From Alphaproteobacteria bacterium (lineage in GTDB: Bacteria > Pseudomonadota > Alphaproteobacteria > Micropepsales > Micropepsaceae), in contig JADZAI010000032.1 of assembly GCA_020852655.1 (NCBI GenBank), forward strand, positions 34,403 to 98,402: DNA of 64,000 nt, given 5' to 3'. Shown here in pieces: positions 39,524 to 50,741 of this stretch. Made by a program: the position numbers and the translations under genes. Positions within the stretch are counted from its first letter, which is position 1, and each line of letters opens with the position of its first letter. The notes beneath the pieces are model-generated. The model searched no databases and was not told the origin of the DNA. It saw nothing but the letters and a program-made list of their open reading frames with translations.

Positions 39524-40381
39524 ATGAGTTTCGCAGGCGCTTTGGGCCGTGTCGCGGTGCGACTGGGCACTGCCGCGACGGTCGTCGCTGCGCTCGCTCT
39601 GGGAGGGTGCGAGACGGTCGGTTCGATCTTCGGATCGGACGAGACGACCTATCGTCCCGGACAGGGCGACGCGCCCGTCGAGCTTATCTACAACAAGGCG
39701 ATGGACGAGCTGCAAAGCGGCGACTATCGCGCGGCCGCGCCGTATTTCGAAGAAGTGGAACGGCAGTATCCCTATTCGGTGTGGGCACGCCGGGCCATCC
39801 TGATGTCAGCCTACTCGTATTACGAGATCAACAAATACAGCGACGCGATCAACGCCTGCGACCGCTTCCTCGCGCTCTACTCGGGCAACAAGGACGCGGC
39901 CTACGCCTTCTATCTGAAGGCCATCTCTTACTACGAACAGATCGTCGACGTCGGCCGCGACCAGGCGACGACACAGCAGGCCCTCGTGGCGCTGAACGAT
40001 GTCGTCACGCGCTTCCCCGGCACGCGCTACGCCCGCGATGCGCGCCTGAAGCTCGACCTCGCGCTCGACCATCTCGCCGGCAAGGAGATGGCGATCGGGC
40101 GCTATTATCTGCGCAAGCAGCAATATGTCGCGGCGATCAACCGCTTCCGCACGGTGGTCACCAACTTCCAGACGACGTCGCAGGTGCCTGAGGCGCTGCA
40201 TCGCCTCGTCGAGGCCTATGTCGCGATCGGCGTACGCAGCGAGGCGCAGCAGGCCGCCGCGGTGCTCGGCTACAACTATCCCGGCAGCCGTTGGTATCAG
40301 GAAAGCTACGCGCTGATGACCGGCACCGCGCTGCCGCCCGCGCAGGGCGGCTCGTGGCTCGACGATATCTTCGAACACTGA
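39524..40381 (+). CDS. bamD: Outer-membrane assembly lipoprotein BamD (ComL)
   Basis: 285 aa. Lipoprotein signal peptide with lipobox LALGGC (Cys near residue 28), followed by TPR repeats from about residue 55 (ELIYNKAMDELQSGDYRAAAPYFEEVERQYPYSVWARRAILMSA and further helices), as in BamD, the essential partner of BamA for beta-barrel insertion. YPGSRWYQESYALM near the C-terminus is conserved in alphaproteobacterial BamD. GAGG lies before the ATG. The 125-nt gap upstream of it shows no clear motif. Confidence 0.93.
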   Translation: MSFAGALGRVAVRLGTAATVVAALALGGCETVGSIFGSDETTYRPGQGDAPVELIYNKAMDELQSGDYRAAAPYFEEVERQYPYSVWARRAILMSAYSYYEINKYSDAINACDRFLALYSGNKDAAYAFYLKAISYYEQIVDVGRDQATTQQALVALNDVVTRFPGTRYARDARLKLDLALDHLAGKEMAIGRYYLRKQQYVAAINRFRTVVTNFQTTSQVPEALHRLVEAYVAIGVRSEAQQAAAVLGYNYPGSRWYQESYALMTGTALPPAQGGSWLDDIFEH

Positions 40382-40403
40382 CGATCAGGGAGGCGTACGC
40401 GCC

Positions 40404-42074
40404 ATGCTGACCCAGCTTTCGATTCGGGACATCGTCCTGATCGAACGGCTGGATCTCGCGCTCGAGGGCGGCCTGAACGTGCTGACCGGCGAGACCGGCG
40501 CGGGAAAGTCGATCCTGCTCGATGCCTTGCAGGTGGCGCTCGGCCGCCGCTCCGACCGCGCCGCGGTGCGTCAGGGGGCGGCGCATGGCGCGGTGACGGC
40601 GGTGTTCGAGCCCGCCGCCGGCCACGCCGCCTTTGCGCTGCTTGCGGAGAACGGCATAGAGGCCGAAGGCGAGATCATCCTGCGGCGGACGATGGCGGCC
40701 GACGGCAAGAGCCGCGCCTTCATCAACGATCAGCCGGTCGGCGCCGCGCTATTGCGCGAGGTGGGCGACGCGCTGGTCGAACTGCACGGCCAGAATGACG
40801 GCCGCGGCCTCTTGAGCGCTTCTGCCCATCGCGCGCTGCTCGATGCCTTCGGCGGGCACGACAGGACGCTCGGCGACACCGAGGCCGCGTGGCGCGCCTG
40901 GCGCACCGCGCAGGACGAGGCGGAGGCCTTCGCCGCGGAGATGGCAGCCGCGCGCGCCGACGCGGAATTCCTGGCGGCTGCGGTGTCGGAGCTGCGCAAG
41001 CTCGCGCCGGAAGACGGCGAGGAGGAGCGTCTCGCGCAGGAACGTGCGCTGCTGATGTCGTCGGAGAAGATCGCCGGCGAACTGGGCGGCATCGTCGAAT
41101 TGCTGGGCGGCGGGGATCGCGCCGTCGACACCCGCCTCACCGCCGCCTCGCGCCGCGTCGAACGGCTGAAGCCCCAGGCGATGGGCCGCCTCGATGCCGC
41201 CGCCGATGCGCTGGAGCGCGCCGTCGCCGAGGCCACCGAGGCGCGCGCCCAGGCCGAAGCGGCACTCGAAGGGCTGAATTTCGACCCCAGGCGCCTCGAA
41301 GCCGTCGAGGCGCGCCTCTTCGCTCTGCGCGGCGCAGCGCGGAAGTTCAAGGTGCAGGTCCACGACCTGCCCCGGCTCACCGCCGACCTCGCCGACCGCG
41401 CCCAGGCCCTCGCAGATGCCGAGACGCGGACCGCGAAACTCGCCAGGGCCGTCGCCGCCGCCCGCGAGGCCTATGTGAAGGCCGCCGCCGCGCTGACCGA
41501 CAGGCGCAAGGTCGCGGCAGCGAAACTGGAAACGGCGGTCAGCCGCGAGCTGAAACCGCTGAAGCTCGACAAGGCGAAATTCGCCATCGGCCTCTCGGCG
41601 CTTGCGCCGGAGGAGGGCGGCCCCGCCGGGCTCGATGCCGTCGAGTTCCAGATTGCGACCAATCCCGGCGCTCCGATGGGTGCGCTCACGAAGATCGCCT
41701 CGGGCGGCGAACTTGCCCGCGTCATCCTCGCGCTGAAGGTGGCGCTGGCCGAACGCGGCACCGCGCCGACGCTGATCTTCGACGAGGTCGATCAGGGCAT
41801 CGGCGGCGCCGTGGCCGACGCGGTGGGTGCGCGCCTCGCCAGGCTCGGCCGCCAGGCGCAGGTTCTCGTCGTCACCCACTCGCCCCAGGTCGCGGCCCGC
41901 GGCGAGCGCCATTTCCGCATCGCCAAGAAGACCGCTGGCGGCGTCACCCTCACCCAGGTCGCCCCGCTCGACGACGAAGGCCGCCGCGAGGAAATCGCCC
42001 GCATGCTCTCCGGCGCATCGGTCACCGCCGAAGCCCGTGCAGCAGCCGAGACATTGCTCGCCGCCCGAAGCTAG
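40404..42074 (+). CDS. recN: DNA repair protein RecN
   Basis: 556 aa SMC-like ATPase for double-strand break repair. Walker A GETGAGKS near residues 31-38, a central coiled coil (about 150-370, Ala/Glu/Arg-rich), the signature region KIASGGELARVILALK, Walker B LIFDEVDQGIGG, and VTHSPQVAARG. GGGAGG lies 11 nt before the ATG. Together with ligA downstream it forms the DNA-repair end of the cluster, a common alphaproteobacterial order. Confidence 0.95.
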   Translation: MLTQLSIRDIVLIERLDLALEGGLNVLTGETGAGKSILLDALQVALGRRSDRAAVRQGAAHGAVTAVFEPAAGHAAFALLAENGIEAEGEIILRRTMAADGKSRAFINDQPVGAALLREVGDALVELHGQNDGRGLLSASAHRALLDAFGGHDRTLGDTEAAWRAWRTAQDEAEAFAAEMAAARADAEFLAAAVSELRKLAPEDGEEERLAQERALLMSSEKIAGELGGIVELLGGGDRAVDTRLTAASRRVERLKPQAMGRLDAAADALERAVAEATEARAQAEAALEGLNFDPRRLEAVEARLFALRGAARKFKVQVHDLPRLTADLADRAQALADAETRTAKLARAVAAAREAYVKAAAALTDRRKVAAAKLETAVSRELKPLKLDKAKFAIGLSALAPEEGGPAGLDAVEFQIATNPGAPMGALTKIASGGELARVILALKVALAERGTAPTLIFDEVDQGIGGAVADAVGARLARLGRQAQVLVVTHSPQVAARGERHFRIAKKTAGGVTLTQVAPLDDEGRREEIARMLSGASVTAEARAAAETLLAARS

Positions 42075-44195
<2,121 letters not shown>

Positions 44196-44201
44196 CGGGG
44201 G

Positions 44202-45005
44202 TTATCCGTTTGTCGAAAAGCCCGGAAACAGTGTCATCCCGCCATCGACATAGAGGGTCGTGCCGACGACATAGTCCGACTCATCGGAGGCCAGCCAGAC
44301 TGCGGCGCGTGCGACGTCCTCCGGTTCGCCGATCCGGCCATACGGGATCAACTGCAACAGGCGCGACAGCGCCTCGGAGGTCTCCCAGGCGGGGCGGTTG
44401 ATCGGCGTTCTGATAGCGCCGGGCGCGATGGCATTGACGCGGATTCGCCTGGGCGCGACTTCCTGGGCCAGGCTTTCCATCATCATGCGAATACCCCCTT
44501 TGGAGGCGGCATAGTTCGCGTGCCCGGCCCACGGGATCGTCTGATGCACGGAGCTCATGCAGATGATCTTCCCGGCCGCCGCGGATACCGAGGCGACGAC
44601 ACCGCGCCGCAGGAACTCGCGGATGGCCTCCCGGGCGCACAGGAACTGGCCCGTGAGATTGACGTCCATGACGCGGTGCCATTGCGCCAACGTCATCGCC
44701 GCCGCCGGTGCGTCGTCTTGCAGGCCTGCGTTCGCAACCACGATATCGACCGTGCCGAACGCCGCGCGGGCGGCGGCGAACAGGGCCGCCACCTCGCCCT
44801 CGTCGGCGACGTCCGCGTGGACGGCAATCCCATTGCGCCCTGCGGCGCGGATCTCGGCGACGACATCGTCGGCGGCTTCGGCACGGTCCACATAGTTGAC
44901 GACGACGTCGGCGCCGGCCCTGGCGAGCGCGATCGCGACCGCCCGGCCAATGCCGGAGTTCGCCCCGGTGACAATTGCCTTCTGGCCGTCGACGCTGCTC
45001 CGCAT
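44202..45005 (-). CDS. Glucose 1-dehydrogenase-like SDR
   Basis: 267 aa. Classical SDR: TGANSGIG (cofactor loop), NAG in VANAGLQDD, Ser in CMSSVHQTIPW, YxxxK in YAASK. The segments IPWAGHANYAASKGG, IRVNAIAPGAIRTPIN, WLASDESDYVVGTTLYVDGGM follow the Bacillus-type glucose 1-dehydrogenase subfamily closely, which oxidises beta-D-glucose with NAD(P)+. Substrate is inferred by similarity. Last gene of the minus-strand run, convergent with ligA. Confidence 0.85.
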   Translation of the reverse strand: MRSSVDGQKAIVTGANSGIGRAVAIALARAGADVVVNYVDRAEAADDVVAEIRAAGRNGIAVHADVADEGEVAALFAAARAAFGTVDIVVANAGLQDDAPAAAMTLAQWHRVMDVNLTGQFLCAREAIREFLRRGVVASVSAAAGKIICMSSVHQTIPWAGHANYAASKGGIRMMMESLAQEVAPRRIRVNAIAPGAIRTPINRPAWETSEALSRLLQLIPYGRIGEPEDVARAAVWLASDESDYVVGTTLYVDGGMTLFPGFSTNG

Positions 45006-45047
45006 GCACGATCAACGCACGAGCCGCGGAAACGTCTCGCTTCGCGC

Positions 45048-45863
45048 CTACAGCGCCGCGTCGAAGGCCTCGGCGATCTTGCGGGCGCGTCCCTCGAAGA
45101 ATGGGCGGGCCTCCTTGTGGGTGTGGAGATACAGGCGGTTGGCGAGGATGCCGTTCAGCACGAGCTGCGCCGTCTCGTCCGCCGTCAGCGTCCGCCCCTG
45201 GAGGTTGCCGCTGTCGGCGTCCTCATAGGGATGCGCCGCCGCCGGTCCGCCGAGTTCCTCCGGGCGGTTGCGCGTGCTGTTGTCGATATTCGTCTTCACC
45301 CGCATCGGGCACAGCACCGAGGCGCCGATCGGCGTGCCGCGGAGATCCTTGTGCAGCGACTCCGCCAGCGCGACGACACCGGCCTTGGTCACGTTATACG
45401 GCCCGAGCGCCCGGTTCGGCACGATCCCGGCGAAGCTCGCGGTGAACACCATGTGGCCGTCCTGGCCCTCCTTCAGCATGCGCGGCAGGAAGGCCTCCAC
45501 GCCATGCACCGGGCCCCACAGATTTACGTCGATCGACCAGCGCCAGTCGTTGTGCGTCATGTCCTGCGTCGCGCCGAACACCGCGACGCCGGCATTATGC
45601 ATGACGATGTTGCAGGCGCCGAAGCGCTTCCACGTCGCGTCCGCCAGCGCTTCCACCGAGGCGCGGTCGGCGACGTTGGTGACGACACCGATCGTCTCGA
45701 TCCCGGCGTTGTTCAGCGCCGCGGCCGCGCCGTCCAGCGCCGACTTCTCGATGTCGGCCAGCACCAGCTTCGCGCCCTTCGCACCGAGCGCCTTCGCCAC
45801 TGCCAGCCCGATCCCGCTCGCGCCGCCCGTGACGACGGCGACCTTGCCCTTGAAGTCCTTCAT
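45048..45863 (-). CDS. SDR family oxidoreductase
   Basis: 271 aa. TGGASGIGLAVAKAL cofactor loop with D (LADIEKS) suggesting NAD preference, HNAGVAVFG, Ser in FTASFAGIVPN, and YNVTK. The C-terminal part from about 200 (NSTRNRPEELGG, ADETAQLVLNGI) is shared by a group of SDRs often found in degradation loci. Substrate unknown. GGAAGGG precedes the ATG at 45863. 42 nt before the glucose-dehydrogenase-like gene, likely same transcript. Confidence 0.88.
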   Translation of the reverse strand: MKDFKGKVAVVTGGASGIGLAVAKALGAKGAKLVLADIEKSALDGAAAALNNAGIETIGVVTNVADRASVEALADATWKRFGACNIVMHNAGVAVFGATQDMTHNDWRWSIDVNLWGPVHGVEAFLPRMLKEGQDGHMVFTASFAGIVPNRALGPYNVTKAGVVALAESLHKDLRGTPIGASVLCPMRVKTNIDNSTRNRPEELGGPAAAHPYEDADSGNLQGRTLTADETAQLVLNGILANRLYLHTHKEARPFFEGRARKIAEAFDAAL

Positions 45864-45938
45864 TGACGTCCCTTCCGGTATTTCTCGCCGGCTATTGTGA
45901 GCCGTAAGCCGGGCGGCGGGAAGGGCAGGGGCGTGCCG

Positions 45939-46643
45939 TTACGCGAGGTCCTTCAGGACCCGCGCCAGCTCTTCCGGCGCAGAGAAGAACGGTGAATGGC
46001 TCCGCGCGATCGCCACCGTCTCGGCGCCCGCCCGCTCGGCCAGCCAGCGCTGCTTCTTCGGCCCGATCGCCTTGTCCTGCTCGCACACGATGTAGCTTCG
46101 CGGCACCCGGCCGAAGCGCCCTTCCGTCAGCTCCGGCACCGCGCCGAACGGCTCCGCCGACTGCGGCACCAGCAGCAGCCTGGCGAGCGCGACATCGGCG
46201 TCCGAGCAATCGGCGTAGAAGCACGGCCTGATGCCTTCGTCCGCAACGACGATCCGCCCGTCGGCGCCCGGCTGCATGTAACCGGCGAGGATGCTCTCTT
46301 CGTCGCCGCCCGCCACGCCGAAGATCGAATCTCCCGGCAGCAGCGCGAGCGCGCAGAGATAGACGAGCTTGCTGATCCGCTCCGGCACCAGCTCGGCCGT
46401 CGCGCTGATCACGCCGCCGCCCATCGAATGCCCCACCAGAAGCGCCGGCTCCGGCAGTCCGCGCAGCACCCCGGCCACCGCCTCGGCATAGGCCGCCAGC
46501 GTCTGCGTCTCGCCGTTGCGCAGTCCATGCCCCGGCAGTTCGACCGCATGCGGCGTGAGCCCCAGCGCCCGGAGCGCCGGCAGCATCCGATACCAGCACC
46601 ACGCGCCGTGCCAGGCGCCGTGCACGAGAACGATATGGCCCAT
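45939..46643 (-). CDS. Alpha/beta hydrolase (esterase-like)
   Basis: 234 aa. Begins with VLVHGAWHGAWCWYRMLPAL (oxyanion His-Gly), nucleophile elbow GHSMGGG, acid in CEQDKAI and His in RSHSPFFSAPEELA. It belongs to the salicylate/methyl-ester esterase-like branch of the fold; such enzymes cleave small esters. GGGGAG lies 5 nt before the ATG at 46643. 16 nt after the phosphatase-like gene, same strand. Confidence 0.88.
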   Translation of the reverse strand: MGHIVLVHGAWHGAWCWYRMLPALRALGLTPHAVELPGHGLRNGETQTLAAYAEAVAGVLRGLPEPALLVGHSMGGGVISATAELVPERISKLVYLCALALLPGDSIFGVAGGDEESILAGYMQPGADGRIVVADEGIRPCFYADCSDADVALARLLLVPQSAEPFGAVPELTEGRFGRVPRSYIVCEQDKAIGPKKQRWLAERAGAETVAIARSHSPFFSAPEELARVLKDLA

Positions 46644-46659
46644 GGATTCTCCCCGTTCC

Positions 46660-46986
46660 TTATGACCGGCGCAGATGCGGGTCGACGCGTGCGCGGATCA
46701 GCCCGGCCAGCGCCGGGTCCATGAAATCGTAGTCGTCCGCAATATCCAGGCAAACGATCTTCGCCCGCCCGAGGTGGCGTCCGAACCGGCTGGTCAGCCG
46801 CCGCCGATGCGCAGGCTCCATGACGAAGACGATGTCGACGCCGTCAAGGTGATCCGCGGTGAGCGGTTCGTCGGCGTCCGGCGCAAGGCCGGCAGACGCG
46901 ACCTGAAGCGAGGCGTCCGCCGCATAGATCGCCTCGGCGGTCGGGCTGTGCCGGCGATTGCGGCTGCATACGAAGAGAATGCGCAG
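46660..46986 (-). CDS. Low-molecular-weight phosphotyrosine-phosphatase-like protein, apparent CTG start
   Basis: 108 aa, homologous to the predicted tyrosine phosphatase family COG4551: RILFVCSRN at the start, SPTAEAI, VDIVFVMEPAH, and IVCLDIADDYDFMDPAL. No ATG, GTG or TTG lies in frame between an upstream stop and the conserved start. CTG 46986 gives exactly the family N-terminus (M-RILFVCSRN) and has GAGG 6 nt upstream. The P-loop reads C-SRNRR-H-S; the family expects Arg where His stands (CX5R), so activity may be lost or changed. 8 nt after the VOC gene, same operon. Easily missed by gene callers. Confidence 0.7.
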   Translation of the reverse strand: MRILFVCSRNRRHSPTAEAIYAADASLQVASAGLAPDADEPLTADHLDGVDIVFVMEPAHRRRLTSRFGRHLGRAKIVCLDIADDYDFMDPALAGLIRARVDPHLRRS

Positions 46987-46994
46987 GCCCGGCC

Positions 46995-47840
46995 TCAGTC
47001 GTCGGTGAATTCGACGATGACCCCGCCCGCGACCGCCGCAGGAACGACGAGGCCGGAATGATGGTCGTCATAGGAGACCCGGCCCATGTCCAGCATGGCG
47101 CCGGCTGCGTCGGCCTCGCTCACGCGGAAGGACACGGCCGCTATGATGGGGGCCGCAGGCAGGCCGGTCAGCGCCTTCGTGCCGAAGCGTTCGCGGAGGC
47201 CCACGTCGGTCATCACCGCAAGACCGAGATTTTCGAGCACGACGTTGATGCCGTGCGGTCCGTCCGCCACGCGCGCGAAGCCGAACAGCGCCTCGAGCGG
47301 CTTGCGATAGATGGCCGGGTCGGCCGCCCGGAGCACGATCTCTTCGATGCCGGTCGCCGTGTTGGCATGGAGCTGCCATTCGTGCCGGGCTCGCGTCAGC
47401 TCCGGCGTCGCGTGACGGCAGGCGAAGGTAAAGAGGCCCGGCAGGTTTCCCTCGAACATCACATTCTCGAAGGCGACGCGATGCGTCGTGCCGTCGAGCT
47501 GGAGCGGCCGCGACAGAGCGACGGGATCATGGGCGGTGACGCCGGCATCGCGCAGGGCGTGGGCGGTGGCCGTGGCATCGTCGCTCTTGAAGGCGAGGCC
47601 GAGGCCGCCGTCGCCGCGCGCTCCGACGGCACTGGCGAGGGCGGACGTACCCGCACCGGTCGGCGCCAGGAGTTCCAGATAGGACTCGCCGAACATCAGG
47701 CAGTGATTGGCGGTGGCGCCGCCGTCATGTGCGCCGCGCGGGGTCAGCGTGAAGCCGAGTCCGCGCCAGGTCTTGTGCGCGGCATCCAGGTCGCGGGCGC
47801 CGACGACGATGTGGTCGAGTGCGGAGAGCGGGGCGGTCAT
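46995..47840 (-). CDS. VOC (glyoxalase-like) family protein
   Basis: 281 aa from ATG 47840. Glyoxalase-like domain with two beta-alpha-beta-beta-beta modules: LDHIVVGARDLDAAHKTWRGLGF at the start, MFGESYLELLAP, and a second half from about residue 160 (GIEEIVLRAADPAIYRK, LFGFARVADGPHGINVV). The family includes ring-cleaving dioxygenases, isomerases and resistance proteins; the activity here is unknown. The ATG overlaps the aminopeptidase stop (ATGA); an in-frame ATG nine codons earlier lies inside that gene. Confidence 0.85.
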   Translation of the reverse strand: MTAPLSALDHIVVGARDLDAAHKTWRGLGFTLTPRGAHDGGATANHCLMFGESYLELLAPTGAGTSALASAVGARGDGGLGLAFKSDDATATAHALRDAGVTAHDPVALSRPLQLDGTTHRVAFENVMFEGNLPGLFTFACRHATPELTRARHEWQLHANTATGIEEIVLRAADPAIYRKPLEALFGFARVADGPHGINVVLENLGLAVMTDVGLRERFGTKALTGLPAAPIIAAVSFRVSEADAAGAMLDMGRVSYDDHHSGLVVPAAVAGGVIVEFTDD

Positions 47841-49663
47841 AATGCGCGTGTCGCCTTCTTGAGCCATGTCGCCGTGTCGGGATCGACCAGCGGCGTCAGC
47901 GTTTCCAGGACGCGGGCGTGATAGGCGTTGAGCCAGGCCTTCTCGTCTTGGGTGAGGAGCGATGGCTCGACCAGGTCGACATCGATCGGCGCGAGCGTGA
48001 CGGTTTCGAATTCCAGCATCTTGCGCTCGGCGCCGGGTACATCGGCCTCGCGCACGACGATGAGATTCTCGATGCGGATGCCGTAGCCGCCGGTTTTGTA
48101 GTAGCCGGGCTCGTTCGAGCAGATCATGCCGGGCAGCAAGGCTTGCGTGATCGGGCGCTTGGAGATGCTCTGCGGCCCTTCGTGGACGCTGAGATAGGCG
48201 CCGACGCCGTGGCCGGTGCCGTGGTCATAGTCGAGGCCGGCAGCCCATAGCGGCGCGCGGGCCAGCGTGTCGAGCTGGGCACCGGTCGTGCCGGCGGGGA
48301 AGCGCGCCGTGGCGAGGGCGATATGGCCCTTCAGCACGCGGGTGAAACGGTCTTTCTCTTCCGCGCGGGGGGTGCCGAGCGCGACGGTGCGCGTGACGTC
48401 GGTCGTCGCGTCCATGTACTGGCCGCCGGAGTCGATCAGGAAAAGCTCGCCGGCGCGCAGCTTGCGGTCGGTCTTCCGGGTGACGCGATAATGGACGATC
48501 GCGCCGTTCGGGCCGGACCCGGAGATCGAGTCGAAGCTGAGATCCTTCAGCGCGCCGGTGTCGCGGCGGAAATCCTCCAGCCGCTCGCAGGCCTCGATCT
48601 CGCCGACGTCGCCGCGCGGGCCGTTCTCTGTGACCCAGCGCAGGAAGCGGGTGAGGGCGGCGCCGTCGCGCACATGGGCGGCGCGCACGCCCTTCAGCTC
48701 GGCCGCGTTCTTCTGCGCCTTGGGCAGCAGGATGGGATCGGCGCCGCGCTGGATCCTGGCGCCGGCTGCAGCGAGCCGGTCGAACACCCAGACGGCGGCC
48801 GAGGCGGGGTCGGCGAGCACCGTCCGATCCTTCAGTTCGTCGAGCGCCGGGCCGAATTCGGCCGGCGGCCGCACGCGTACGCCGTTGCCGAGATGGGCGG
48901 CGAGGCCTTCGGTCGCCTTGCGCGGATCGAGGAAGAGATCGACGTCGCCCGATTTGTGCAGCAGCGCGAAGGAATGCGGCAGCGGCACGTGGCCGACATC
49001 GGCGCCGCGGATGTTGAGCAGCCAGGCGATCGACTCGGGCAGGGTCAGCACCGCCGCTTCGGCCTCGCCGAGCGTCGCGGCGATGCGGCTGCGCTTGTCG
49101 GCCGCCGACTCGCCGGCGATCTCCAGCGGATGCGGCACGACCGGGGCGAGCGGCGGTTCCGGCTGGTCGGCCCAGGCGGCATCGACCGGCGAAGTGGTGA
49201 CCGCGACGAGCGTGCCGCCGGCAGCCGCAACCGCCTTCTGGATCGGCTCGATTCCGCCCGGCGTGTGGAGCCACGGATCGTAGCCGATCCGGTCGCCTTT
49301 CTTTACATGGGTCGAGAGCCATTGCGCGGGAGGCTCGTCGATCAGGTGGTGCGGCGCGAAGATAGACAAATCCACCTGGTCGCGGACCTGGAGCGTATAG
49401 CGGCCGTCGATGAAGACCGCGGCCTTGTCGGCCATGACGACGGCCATGCCGGCCGAGCCGGTGAAGCCGGTCGCCCAGGCGAGGCGCTCGTCATGCGGCG
49501 CGACATACTCGCCCATATGCGCGTCGCCGCGCGGGATGATCATCCCGGCGAGGTTCTGCCTCGCCATCTCGGCGCGGATGGCCGCGACGCGGGCATGGGT
49601 CGCATCGGGTGGCGCCGGGTCGTCATAGGTCTGGAAGCGGGGTGCGAGAGCGTGGTCTGACAT
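47837..49663 (-). CDS. Aminopeptidase P family (M24B) metallopeptidase
   Basis: 608 aa, the three-domain AMPP type. Two creatinase-N-like domains (about 10-320, RVAAIRAEMARQNLAGMIIPRGDAHMGEY) precede the pita-bread catalytic domain: metal ligands D in LIDSGGQY and D in DATTDVTRTV, H in GTGHGVGAYLSVHEGP, E in SNEPGYYKTGGYGIRIEN and E in EFETVTLAPID. It removes an N-terminal residue before proline. ATG 49663 is preferred over a start at 49699, as it begins directly before the conserved region. Confidence 0.92.
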   Translation of the reverse strand: MSDHALAPRFQTYDDPAPPDATHARVAAIRAEMARQNLAGMIIPRGDAHMGEYVAPHDERLAWATGFTGSAGMAVVMADKAAVFIDGRYTLQVRDQVDLSIFAPHHLIDEPPAQWLSTHVKKGDRIGYDPWLHTPGGIEPIQKAVAAAGGTLVAVTTSPVDAAWADQPEPPLAPVVPHPLEIAGESAADKRSRIAATLGEAEAAVLTLPESIAWLLNIRGADVGHVPLPHSFALLHKSGDVDLFLDPRKATEGLAAHLGNGVRVRPPAEFGPALDELKDRTVLADPASAAVWVFDRLAAAGARIQRGADPILLPKAQKNAAELKGVRAAHVRDGAALTRFLRWVTENGPRGDVGEIEACERLEDFRRDTGALKDLSFDSISGSGPNGAIVHYRVTRKTDRKLRAGELFLIDSGGQYMDATTDVTRTVALGTPRAEEKDRFTRVLKGHIALATARFPAGTTGAQLDTLARAPLWAAGLDYDHGTGHGVGAYLSVHEGPQSISKRPITQALLPGMICSNEPGYYKTGGYGIRIENLIVVREADVPGAERKMLEFETVTLAPIDVDLVEPSLLTQDEKAWLNAYHARVLETLTPLVDPDTATWLKKATRAL

Positions 49664-49703
49664 GGCCGCTAGGGTATGAAACCCGGTGCCTTGCCGCAAC
49701 GCG

Positions 49704-50210
49704 TCAGGCGGGGATGCCGACCAGCCGGATCAGCGCGTAGTTGAATGCGACAAACAGCGCCGTCATGGCGACGGCAATGAGGATCGCGTTCAGCCACGAC
49801 GGAACCTCCAATTCCGGTCCTCGAACAAACGCGCGGATGGCGATCGTCAGGATCAGGATCGTAAACCCCTGCGCCAGAACGAAGAGGCCCGGCCCCAGCG
49901 GCATGATCTGGTCGATGAACCGGCCCCGGCGCAGGGCCGCCGCCGCGGCCTCGATATCGACCAACCCGGCGCGACGCAGCACGATCTCTACGACCACCTG
50001 CGCGGCGACGGCGGCGATCATGGCGATCAGGGCGGTGTGGTAGCGCACGGGGTGGCCGAGGATCGACGCCGCGACGATCTTGAGCAGGAATCCGACGACC
50101 AGAGCGCTCAGCAGCGTGCTGAACAGCAGGCTCAGGATGACTGCCGGCGTAAGGTCCGAACCGAGAATATCGGGCACGCCCGCCTGACCCATGGCGACGA
50201 TCCATCCCAT
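49704..50210 (-). CDS. Membrane protein, tandem paralogue A
   Basis: 168 aa with four predicted membrane helices (about 20-45, 58-80, 103-125, 140-165). LLKIVAASILGHPVRYHTALIAMIAA in the first half aligns with LKVVAESVFKHDVGYFAAFKAMFAA of the neighbour upstream, so the two arose by tandem duplication. No family recognised. 4 nt separate it from paralogue B, so both are made together, perhaps as a complex. Confidence 0.75.
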   Translation of the reverse strand: MGWIVAMGQAGVPDILGSDLTPAVILSLLFSTLLSALVVGFLLKIVAASILGHPVRYHTALIAMIAAVAAQVVVEIVLRRAGLVDIEAAAAALRRGRFIDQIMPLGPGLFVLAQGFTILILTIAIRAFVRGPELEVPSWLNAILIAVAMTALFVAFNYALIRLVGIPA

Positions 50211-50214
50211 CGCG

Positions 50215-50691
50215 CTAGGTCCGGGATTCCACGGTTTTGAAGCGGTCGGGGTCCATGTAGACGCCCTTGATGGGCAGGTTCATCGACGTGAACACCAGGG
50301 CGATCAGCAGCGAGATCACCTGCATGATCGCCGCCACGACGCCCGACTTGGCGAAGTCCGGCCGCAGCCCGTCCGGCGAGCGGATGAAGAAGGTGATGGT
50401 GAAGGCGAGGATCACGAGGCCGACGATCAGGCCGATGATCTGGAGCGCGATGCCGCCGCTCGTCGCGACATTCACGGCCCCGACCTTCATCAGGGCGAAG
50501 ATGAGGAAGACGAGGACGAAGGTCGCGGCGAACATCGCCTTGAAGGCCGCGAAATATCCGACGTCGTGCTTGAAGACCGATTCGGCGACCACCTTCAGGG
50601 CGAAAGCCAGCAGGACACTTACGATCAGCGAGGCAAGAAGCACGCCCAACAGCATCAGGGGCAGGCTGGTATGCTGCAATTCTGCGGGCAT
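50215..50691 (-). CDS. Membrane protein, tandem paralogue B
   Basis: 158 aa with four predicted membrane helices and a short soluble C-terminus (GVYMDPDRFKTVESRT). The segment LKVVAESVFKHDVGYFAAFKAMFAA matches paralogue A. A His-Asp pair sits after the second helix. Function unknown. It follows prmA with a 50-nt gap on the same strand. Confidence 0.75.
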   Translation of the reverse strand: MPAELQHTSLPLMLLGVLLASLIVSVLLAFALKVVAESVFKHDVGYFAAFKAMFAATFVLVFLIFALMKVGAVNVATSGGIALQIIGLIVGLVILAFTITFFIRSPDGLRPDFAKSGVVAAIMQVISLLIALVFTSMNLPIKGVYMDPDRFKTVESRT

Positions 50692-50741
50692 GGGTCCAGG
50701 GCCGGGCTAGGGCCGCTTTGTCGCCGAAACAGCGCCGGGGG

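Noticed and set aside
46675..47061. A 128-codon plus-strand frame over the phosphatase-like gene
   Set aside because: It lacks family similarity and a ribosome binding site, while the minus-strand frame has clear COG4551 motifs.
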